Program-made: the position numbers and the translations under genes | The notes under the pieces: generated by a model | What the model was told of the DNA's origin: nothing | Seen by the model: the letters and a program-made list of their open reading frames with translations, nothing else | The model's database searches: none | Source: Candidatus Fermentibacterota bacterium | GTDB taxonomy: Bacteria; JAFGKV01 | NCBI GenBank assembly: GCA_016928395.1 | Contig: JAFGKV010000207.1 | Span: 1-7,280, forward strand | Length of the DNA: 7,280 nt | Direction: 5' to 3' | Shown here: positions 1 through 5,550 of the stretch, in pieces | How the letters are laid out: the number at the start of each line of letters is the position of its first letter | Numbering within the stretch: the stretch's first letter is position 1

Positions 1-2
1 AT

Positions 3-1073
3 CAAGTGAAGTTCTACCCCAATGGTGTTACATCCCCTGGGTATGAGATGAATCCGTTTCACCTGAGTGGAGCGGTGGACATCGTCGTCCGATGCTCGGA
101 CGAAATCACCGGCGGAGGGTCAAATGCCGGCGTATACACCGTTGGGTACGAGGTATTCGATGGCTCTGGCGCGAACATGGTCTCTGTTCGAGGACCTGTC
201 TACAACCTCTACTTCGACTACTGGTGGTGGAACAACTACCTACCCTACATCTACACAGACCAGTCCAGTACTACTGTCTACTACTATATAGCCACGAACG
301 GGCTTGGATACGATAGCTGGCTGGACGTTTCCACTCTTCCGAACGTCGTTGGCCCCTACAATGACGGATACTATACGATCAAGGTGTACGCCGGAGATAT
401 CGATCAGGGGTTCGCCGAACACGCAGTAGACGTTCGAGTACCGGAACTTGGCGCGAACGAAGTGACCATGACCATTCAGAACAAGTTCCGGCGACCGCTC
501 GGCCCGGATCTTGACGGCGGGGTTGTTGAGGTCAACGACACCCAGTACCCGTCACCCTTCCCGATGATCTGCTCACCCGGGCAGACCGTGGAACTCACGG
601 CTGTTTCGCCACAGACCATCAATGGGAAACGATACATCTTCAACTACTGGAACGACGGGTATGACGAGCCGACGAGGGTGGTACAGGCAAGCGAGTCTAC
701 CTACACCGCCTACTTCTCTACCAGGGCTCATACCAAGCCTGCGGATAATGATGACGTGGACGTCACGGCAAGCATTCCACAAACGCCGGACCCGACGGTG
801 TTCTCGCTTTCAGATGGCGCACCGAATCCATTTGGCACTGAGACCACTATCTCGTACTCACTGGAGAAGTGTGCACCAACCACAATCCGGCTCTACGACA
901 GTTCCTGGCAACTGGTGAGGGTTCTTGTTGATGAGAACCGGTCGGCAGGGCGACACACAGTTTGCTGGGACGGTAGAGACGAGCAGGGGCGAGCCACCCC
1001 AAGCGGTGTGTACTTCTGTCGCATGGAGGCGGGCTCGTTCAGCGCGACATCAAGACTGGTGCTAGTCCGGTAA
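3..1073 (+). CDS. C-terminal part of a large secreted multidomain protein with a sorting domain (5' end outside window)
   Basis: The reading frame is already open at the left edge (codon CAA at 3-5). The first possible start, GTG at 6, has no ribosome-binding site or signal peptide, so this is probably the tail of a longer gene. Residue numbers count from that GTG. Residues 1-146 look like extracellular beta-sandwich: GVYTVGYEVFD near 42-52, then DGYYTIKVYAGD near 120-131. That pattern resembles the beta domains behind the catalytic domain in some secreted M23-type peptidases of FCB bacteria, but no catalytic domain is visible, so this is only a suggestion. Residues 62-95 are strongly aromatic, including three consecutive Trp at 73-75. 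Residues 153-238 fit a divergent InlB B-type repeat (FNYWNDG at 212-218, YTAYF at 233-237). Residues 265-355 form the FlgD-Ig/Por sorting module: APNPF at 272-276, WDG at 321-323, PSGVYF at 332-337, final LVLVR. Function unknown; secretion or surface anchoring is likely. Confidence 0.85.
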   Translation, partial: QVKFYPNGVTSPGYEMNPFHLSGAVDIVVRCSDEITGGGSNAGVYTVGYEVFDGSGANMVSVRGPVYNLYFDYWWWNNYLPYIYTDQSSTTVYYYIATNGLGYDSWLDVSTLPNVVGPYNDGYYTIKVYAGDIDQGFAEHAVDVRVPELGANEVTMTIQNKFRRPLGPDLDGGVVEVNDTQYPSPFPMICSPGQTVELTAVSPQTINGKRYIFNYWNDGYDEPTRVVQASESTYTAYFSTRAHTKPADNDDVDVTASIPQTPDPTVFSLSDGAPNPFGTETTISYSLEKCAPTTIRLYDSSWQLVRVLVDENRSAGRHTVCWDGRDEQGRATPSGVYFCRMEAGSFSATSRLVLVR

Positions 1074-1182
1074 CCACGGAATGCCCGGAGGACGGATGCC
1101 GGATGTGCGGACAAGGCCAAATCCCGCGCCGCGTGCGAGGGCCAACATGCCCTGTAAACACCGTCGTGCTGGCAGAGGATTG

Positions 1183-1220
1183 ACCTCGGCGAGCTCTCCT
1201 TGGCTCGACGCAGCCGAGGT
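1183..1220. repeat. 8-bp perfect inverted repeat
   Basis: ACCTCGGC (1183-1190) is exactly complementary in reverse to GCCGAGGT (1213-1220). A second short pairing, GAGC (1191-1194) with GCTC (1203-1206), nests inside it. The nested pairing could extend the hairpin. It lies about 110 nt after the first gene's stop codon and has no following T-run, so it is not a standard intrinsic terminator. Chance occurrence is possible in DNA of this composition. Confidence 0.45.
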
Positions 1221-1284
1221 GAGCCTCGCGCGAGAATCACGTTGCAGGCGTCCTTCGGGCATCTTCGTGGCAGTCATCCCCTCC

Positions 1285-1320
1285 CCCTACCTGCCTGAAT
1301 CCCTCTCCGGGCAGGTAGGG
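1285..1320. repeat. 11-bp perfect inverted repeat (hairpin) upstream of the peptidase gene
   Basis: CCCTACCTGCC at 1285-1295 and GGCAGGTAGGG at 1310-1320 are perfect reverse complements. The stem can extend inward by a T-G wobble (1296/1309) and a G-C pair (1297/1308), leaving a 10-nt loop. It lies about 110 nt before the peptidase start codon and about 210 nt after the preceding stop codon. Neither strand has a T-tract after the stem, which argues against a classical Rho-independent terminator. The right arm can also pair differently: GGGCA at 1309-1313 with TGCCC at 1325-1329. It could be a transcript-end stabilising hairpin, a T-less terminator or a protein-binding palindrome; the sequence alone does not decide. 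Confidence 0.6.
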
Positions 1321-1419
1321 AGCTTGCCCGACGTCAACAGGATCTGGGGCACCAGGGAATTGCAGACAGGGCAACCGACCTTCTTGCGCGGCTATCGTCC
1401 GGATCCTGAACAGAACATC

Positions 1420-1426
1420 GGAGGAA
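1420..1426 (+). promoter_or_regulatory. Ribosome-binding site of the C25 peptidase gene
   Basis: GGAGGAA lies just before ATG 1430, with 5 nt between GGAGG and the start codon. A second in-frame ATG at 1439 would be 14 nt away, so 1430 is the preferred start. Confidence 0.8.
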
Positions 1427-1429
1427 CCT

Positions 1430-3547
1430 ATGAGACCCATGCTTCACACCCTTATCCCCGCGGCAACAGCGATCGTGCACTGGTTCGTGCTTGCAGCAGC
1501 GGGGGTCGCGGCGCCCTCCACGACCGTCACGTTTGATGTCGATGACGTGAGCTTCTCTCAGATTGGCAACTACGACATCGCGAACGTCTCTGGATGTCAC
1601 TTGCGCGGCGATCCGGGGCTTCCACTGCTTCCGTGCCGGTTTGTCAACCTCGTGATTCCGCGAAGCTGCTCGCCATCTCGAGTGCGGATCACAGCCGACG
1701 TAAAGACGCGCCTGCCCGGCGAGTATCTCATCGCCCCGGCACAGCCTCTGCCGTCCGCTGAGGACGGATTCGCCCCCGCGGACTCCGTCGGGCCGGATGC
1801 GGATGTCTATCAGTCGACGTTGCCCTTTCCCGGAGATGCGGCTACACTCGATGGCGTCTCGATGAACTGGGGATGGAAGGTCTGTACGGTGGTGGTATGG
1901 CCCCTTGAGTATGTTCCTGCCAAACGAGAATTGTGGTTGCACCAGAGCATCAAGATCAGTGTTGACCTGGCCCCGTCCACGGAGGCTGAGCAGGGCGTGT
2001 TGCCGCGTACGCCGGAGCAGCAGGAGGACTGGGCCAAGGAGCTGGAAGCATCGGTGGCGAACCCGCAAGACGTCTGGACCTTCGCCCCGGACTCGCGCAG
2101 TCCCGTGCCAGTGAGCCGACGGTGGGTTCTGATCCTCCCCGGTCATCCGGAGGCCCAGGGGCGCAATGGGTGGATCGACGCGCTGATGCCGCTGGTGAAT
2201 CACCGCCAGAGCCAGGGACTTGAGACGGAGACAAGATACGTGAAGACAATCACAACCGCCTCCGGGGAGACAGCGGTGCAGGCGATTCGGAACTACCTGA
2301 TTGACCAACATAGCAATCACGGCGCCCGATGGGCGTGTCTCGTGGGAGACAACGAGATGATTCCCTGGACATACGACGGAGGGAACCCGAATAGACCCAC
2401 AGATTGGTGCTACTGCGACTTGGATGGCACATGGCCATACGAAGCTGACTGGGCGCCCGAGTTGTGGGTCGGCAGGATACCCGCCATCACCGCTCAGGAG
2501 GCCTCCAACTTCGTCTCGAAGGTTCTGGCGTACGAACAGAACCCCGGCAACGGTGACACATCGTACCTTACCAAGGCCTTCTACGAATACGCCGATGGTG
2601 CCCAGGGCTTGGGAACCTGCGACTCCGTTATCGTGCACCAAGGTTACGGAGTACAGGATACGCTATGGAGAGAACTCCCGAGCTACTATGACCCGCTCCC
2701 GTACTTCCCGTGGGACTATGACGTGGTCGCAACCCTGAGCAACGACCACTACAACCTCGTCACCGTCCATGCCCACGGCTACACCGACTGCTATTGGCCG
2801 ATATCGTACTGTGTGGGGGACAGCGCAATATCGGGGAGCTCTTTTGGCCTCGACGACATGGCGGCGCTCAGCAATACCGACTACTACTTCTTCTGGTACT
2901 CGGCGTCGTGCATGCATGGCAAACTCGATGACACCATATACCCTCGATGCCTCGCGGAGGTTGCCACATGCATGAACCCGAACGGGGGGGCCATCGCATT
3001 CGCCGCAGACACCTGGACATCACGCGAGACCCCTTCCGCGGAACTGCAGTGCCATGCGTGGGATGTACTTTTTCCGAAGGGGCCTCTCGTTCCGAGGTAC
3101 TGCAATCACGCCGGGTCGGTCGTGGCCTTGGCGAAGTACAGATCCGCCCAAGCCGGTGAATCGGACGACGAGACCCGTCGCGGCCATGTCCTGTTCGGGG
3201 ATCCTGCTACGGGGATCTGGACGCCCCAGTTCATGCCCGGACAGCCCAGACCGATGGTAGTCGGCGGGGAGCCACACGTTGGGGCTCTCCGAATCCTCTC
3301 ATGGGGTCCGAACCCGGTGGTGGGGAGCCGAGGGAGTCTCCTCCTCTCACTCGACCGCCGCGCCGAGCTCCGCGTGGCAGCCTATGATCTCATGGGGCGT
3401 CAGGTGAGGCAATTCCACAGTGGTGCGGCCACCCGGGGAGACCGCGCTCTATCGGTGGACTGGTCTGGTCTATCTCAAGGGACGTATGTGCTTCGGGTGA
3501 TTGCCGGCCAGGAGATGCTGACTAGGGAGGTTACGATACTTCGATAG
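1430..3547 (+). CDS. Secreted gingipain-type cysteine peptidase (family C25) with propeptide and C-terminal sorting domain
   Basis: A 705-residue extracellular or surface cysteine endopeptidase. A signal peptide spans about residues 1-28 (hydrophobic stretch, then GVAAPS). Residues 30-180 fit the C25 propeptide: GDPGLPLLP at 60-68, a short VIP motif (75-77), PAQPLP at 103-108, and the VVWPLEYVP strand at 155-163. The catalytic domain spans about 231-600. It shows LVGD at 304-307, the acidic patch around DLDG 330-333, VGRIPA at 347-352, the catalytic His in HAHG (His449), the catalytic Cys in SASCMHG (Cys494), and FGDP at 589-592. The spacing and order match gingipain-like peptidases. The sorting module occupies about 618-705, with GPNP (626-629), YDLMGRQV (652-659), QGTYVLR (683-689) and final TILR. 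Cleavage preference (Arg or Lys) cannot be read from sequence. The protein is unusually cysteine-rich for a C25 enzyme, with 15 Cys. PorU, the type IX sortase, is also a C25 protein, but this one is much shorter, so a secreted cargo peptidase is more likely. The next gene follows after 63 nt and may be co-transcribed. Confidence 0.93.
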   Translation: MRPMLHTLIPAATAIVHWFVLAAAGVAAPSTTVTFDVDDVSFSQIGNYDIANVSGCHLRGDPGLPLLPCRFVNLVIPRSCSPSRVRITADVKTRLPGEYLIAPAQPLPSAEDGFAPADSVGPDADVYQSTLPFPGDAATLDGVSMNWGWKVCTVVVWPLEYVPAKRELWLHQSIKISVDLAPSTEAEQGVLPRTPEQQEDWAKELEASVANPQDVWTFAPDSRSPVPVSRRWVLILPGHPEAQGRNGWIDALMPLVNHRQSQGLETETRYVKTITTASGETAVQAIRNYLIDQHSNHGARWACLVGDNEMIPWTYDGGNPNRPTDWCYCDLDGTWPYEADWAPELWVGRIPAITAQEASNFVSKVLAYEQNPGNGDTSYLTKAFYEYADGAQGLGTCDSVIVHQGYGVQDTLWRELPSYYDPLPYFPWDYDVVATLSNDHYNLVTVHAHGYTDCYWPISYCVGDSAISGSSFGLDDMAALSNTDYYFFWYSASCMHGKLDDTIYPRCLAEVATCMNPNGGAIAFAADTWTSRETPSAELQCHAWDVLFPKGPLVPRYCNHAGSVVALAKYRSAQAGESDDETRRGHVLFGDPATGIWTPQFMPGQPRPMVVGGEPHVGALRILSWGPNPVVGSRGSLLLSLDRRAELRVAAYDLMGRQVRQFHSGAATRGDRALSVDWSGLSQGTYVLRVIAGQEMLTREVTILR

Positions 3548-3593
3548 GTGCGAGGGCAGGTCTCATCCGAGGCCATGTGATCGAACAACTGTG

Positions 3594-3600
3594 AAGGAGG
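3594..3600 (+). promoter_or_regulatory. Ribosome-binding site supporting a GTG start
   Basis: AAGGAGG ends 10 nt before GTG 3611. It decides the non-ATG start of the FG-GAP gene, which is followed at once by a good signal peptide. Confidence 0.82.
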
Positions 3601-3610
3601 AAGCGGTTCA

Positions 3611-5215
3611 GTGGTACGACCTTGGAAACTCGTGGTTCTTGCATACGTTGTGATCGTTGCGGGTCCTCGCTTCGCGCTGGCAGACGACAGTCTTCATACG
3701 CTGTTGACTATTGTGGGCGACAGCCCGGGGCAGCACCTGGGTCGGGCAATTTCAGGGGGTGGAGACATCAACGGAGATGGATTCGCGGATCTCGTGGTCG
3801 GTGACCCGAGCCGCAAGGAATGCAGGGTCTACCTCGGTGCTCCATCGCTTTCCTCCTCTCCCTCGCTGGTCATCGCCCAACCGGAGACGTGCCCAGGGTT
3901 TCCTCCCAGCACCTATGGAGGCGTGGTATCTGGAGCTCGGGACATCAACGGTGACGGCTATGATGATCTTGTGGTGACGAACGCAGAATGGCTCTACGTC
4001 ACGGGGAAGGCCTACGTCTACTACGGCGGCGCCGAAGTGGACACTATTCCCGATGTGGCGATCGCCGGGTATGGGAGTTCCTGGCTCCACGAGTTCTGGT
4101 CGACCGATCTGCGCGGTCGAGTGGTCGGGGACATCAATGGGGATGGGTATGACGAACTGGCGTGCTTGGCCTACTACACCGTGGATACTGGTGCATACGT
4201 CTACTTCGGAGGCGCACCGATGGACAGCGTGCACGACGTGGGGTGCCGTGGCCCTGGGTACCCGTATCTAGAGCTGGGGAGCGACATCGCATCGGGCGAC
4301 CTGAACGGCGACGGCTTCGGCGATCTGGTCGTCGGGGCATATGGGGCTGAGAACCATCCCGAGGTGCAGGATGCGGCGTGGGTCTACTTCGGGGGCACGG
4401 AGGTGGACGAGACACCGGATGTGATCCTCTCTCCCTCGCGTGTCGCGCGTGACAACACGGTTCTCGTGCCAGGAGACCTCAACGGCGATGGATTCGAGGA
4501 CGTGGTGGTGGGGCCGTCAAGATACACAAACCCCACCGTGACTGATCCTGGGTGTGCCCACGTGTACTTCGGCTCGGCTCGCATGGACAGCGTCGCGGAC
4601 CTCGCCCTTGTGGGTGACATTGACGGAGGATGCCTTGCGCTGGCGGGAGGAGACATCAACGGAGACGGGTATGCAGACCTGATTGTCTGTGAGAGACCGG
4701 TGTGGCACCCCCCGTACACGGTGGGTCGATTGTCGGTGTACTTGGGCGGCGCGGACATGGACTCAATCCCCGCCGTGGTGATCACTGGTTCCGGCCGTTT
4801 CGGCGAGACAGTGACGTGGATCGGTGATATGAATGGCGATGGGTGGCCGGAGTTCGCCGTCTCGGATCCTGATGCGGCTGGCGGACCGGGCGAGATCTAC
4901 ATCTACACCTTGGCTCAAGTCGGCTCCCCCCCGCACCCCCTCCCTCTGCCCGACCCGGTCGCGCTCACGGTGGCCCCCAATCCAGGCGCCGGCCCATTCC
5001 ATATCTCGTGGTCCTCGGCCGCCGTGAATCCCGGAGCAGTTGAGATAGTGGACATCAATGGCCGCGTGGTGCGAAGCCTCAGGGCGGGATCCGGCGGCGC
5101 CATTGTCTGGGATGGGTGCAATGGGGCAGGGATTCCTGTGCCCAGCGGCGTCTATGTCGTTCGCATGCAGGAAGGAGGCGTGGCGCACTCAAGGAAGGTG
5201 GTGGTCGTACGCTGA
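3611..5215 (+). CDS. Secreted FG-GAP / integrin-alpha-type seven-bladed beta-propeller protein with sorting domain
   Basis: A 534-residue secreted protein starting at GTG with a strong ribosome-binding site. The signal peptide is about residues 1-24 (Lys6, hydrophobic 7-18, cleavage near ALA/DD). The mature part carries seven copies of the FG-GAP calcium-loop motif D-x-N-G-D-G-x-x-(D/E). They start at residues 52, 111, 174, 230, 289, 348 and 406, spaced 56-63 residues apart. Seven copies is the number needed for a complete integrin-alpha-like propeller. Each loop supplies Asp, Asn, Asp and Asp/Glu ligands for a calcium ion. Most blades also carry a strand of the type VY(F/Y/L)GG followed by (V/M)D(S/T).PDV (for example 136-149, 197-210, 258-271, 376-389). 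A short Pro-rich linker (439-448) leads to the sorting module at about 450-534: APNP 455-458, DINGRVV 481-487, WDG 500-502, PSGVYVVR 511-518, final VVVVR. The blades have no visible enzymatic motif. A binding or structural role at the cell surface is the usual inference for this family. It lies 63 nt downstream of the peptidase gene, so an operon is plausible. Confidence 0.92.
   Translation: MVRPWKLVVLAYVVIVAGPRFALADDSLHTLLTIVGDSPGQHLGRAISGGGDINGDGFADLVVGDPSRKECRVYLGAPSLSSSPSLVIAQPETCPGFPPSTYGGVVSGARDINGDGYDDLVVTNAEWLYVTGKAYVYYGGAEVDTIPDVAIAGYGSSWLHEFWSTDLRGRVVGDINGDGYDELACLAYYTVDTGAYVYFGGAPMDSVHDVGCRGPGYPYLELGSDIASGDLNGDGFGDLVVGAYGAENHPEVQDAAWVYFGGTEVDETPDVILSPSRVARDNTVLVPGDLNGDGFEDVVVGPSRYTNPTVTDPGCAHVYFGSARMDSVADLALVGDIDGGCLALAGGDINGDGYADLIVCERPVWHPPYTVGRLSVYLGGADMDSIPAVVITGSGRFGETVTWIGDMNGDGWPEFAVSDPDAAGGPGEIYIYTLAQVGSPPHPLPLPDPVALTVAPNPGAGPFHISWSSAAVNPGAVEIVDINGRVVRSLRAGSGGAIVWDGCNGAGIPVPSGVYVVRMQEGGVAHSRKVVVVR
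3764..4852 (+). repeat. Seven tandem FG-GAP calcium-loop repeats (coding)
   Basis: The loop motif begins at nucleotides 3764, 3941, 4130, 4298, 4475, 4652 and 4826. At DNA level most copies read GACATCAAC or GACCTCAAC/CTGAAC followed by GGNGAYGG. The third position varies, so the copies are old and conserved at protein level rather than freshly duplicated. Period is about 177 bp. Copies 3 and 7 use Glu instead of Asp at the ninth loop position. Confidence 0.9.
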
Positions 5216-5456
5216 AGACGGCCCGAGGCAGGCAGCGGGATCGGCGCCGGAGCGTCTCCTCCGCTCGTCCCGGTCGACCTCTTCGGATGTGAGCCGGGCC
5301 GCCGAGCGTGCGCGTACTCAGGCTCTTCGAGGTTGAAAGCATGGCGGGATGACGGGACTGATGAGGCACCAATGTATTGCTCTGGGTAGCAGAGACGACC
5401 ACATCGCCCGGCCAATCAGGGACAATGGCGAAAGGGATTGCGATGGGATGCGCGCT

Positions 5457-5497
5457 CATGTGCTGTCACACATGCCTGCGTCTGGGGCCGAGGCATG
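5457..5497. repeat. Two overlapping, mutually exclusive small hairpins before the second propeller gene
   Basis: CATGTG (5457-5462) pairs with CACATG (5469-5474) around a 6-nt loop. CATGCCT (5471-5477) pairs with AGGCATG (5491-5497) around a 13-nt loop. The two stems share CATG at 5471-5474, so only one can form at a time. They lie about 55-95 nt before the start codon. Stems this short can arise by chance, and neither is followed by a T-run. Confidence 0.3.
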
Positions 5498-5536
5498 CGC
5501 TCCATCCCGACGCTCGAAGTGAGAACTCGTTCCGGC

Positions 5537-5544
5537 AAGGAGGT
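5537..5544 (+). promoter_or_regulatory. Ribosome-binding site that fixes the start of the second propeller gene
   Basis: AAGGAGGT lies 6 nt before ATG 5551 and matches the anti-Shine-Dalgarno consensus exactly. It selects 5551 over the far upstream in-frame ATG 5377 and over the inner ATG 5593. Confidence 0.88.
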
Positions 5545-5550
5545 TGCGGT

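Larger units (their letters stand above)
1074..1429. other. Intergenic region with two inverted repeats
   Basis: This 356-nt gap separates the truncated first gene from the peptidase gene. No reading frame in it has a ribosome-binding site or recognisable protein. A + strand frame from 1081 runs into the peptidase gene in a different phase and encodes an Arg/Pro-rich string typical of GC-rich noise. The region contains inverted repeats at 1183-1220 and 1285-1320 and ends with the ribosome-binding site of the peptidase gene. I could not identify a convincing -35/-10 promoter. Given its size, this gap is where a promoter for the downstream pair of genes would be expected. Confidence 0.7.
5216..5550. 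other. Intergenic region upstream of the second propeller gene
   Basis: This 335-nt stretch has no supported gene. The downstream frame stays open back to ATG 5377, but residues from that start give a Cys/His-rich string without a secretion signal or ribosome-binding site, so I treat 5377-5550 as untranslated. Two overlapping short inverted repeats occur near its end (5457-5474 and 5471-5497). No convincing promoter or T-tailed terminator was recognised. Confidence 0.6.

Noticed and set aside
1285-1320. Classical Rho-independent terminator for the first gene
   Set aside because: The stem is good but there is no T-run on either strand and it lies about 210 nt after the stop codon.
1081-1536. 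+ strand frame spanning the first intergenic region
   Set aside because: Overlaps the peptidase start in another phase, lacks a ribosome-binding site and encodes an Arg/Pro-rich low-complexity string.
1334-2641. Long - strand frame (435 codons) opposite the C25 peptidase
   Set aside because: It lies wholly opposite a well-supported gene or its leader, is rich in Arg/Gly/His/Pro, and shows no signal, domain or ribosome-binding site; a typical antisense shadow in GC-rich DNA.
3764-4852. CRISPR-like or other non-coding tandem repeat
   Set aside because: The periodicity is explained by the seven coding FG-GAP loops; the DNA copies vary at third codon positions.
5333-5361. Possible promoter with TTGAAA at 5333
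   Set aside because: The -35-like box is fair, but the hexamer 17 nt downstream (GACTGA) is a poor -10 box, and the promoter consensus of this lineage is unknown.
5079-5459. - strand frame across the end of the FG-GAP gene and the following gap
   Set aside because: Arg/Pro/Ser-rich, overlaps a real gene, no recognisable motif or start context.
5377-5550. Upstream extension of the second propeller gene to ATG 5377
   Set aside because: No ribosome-binding site there, and the extension would bury the signal peptide; ATG 5551 has a perfect site 6 nt upstream.
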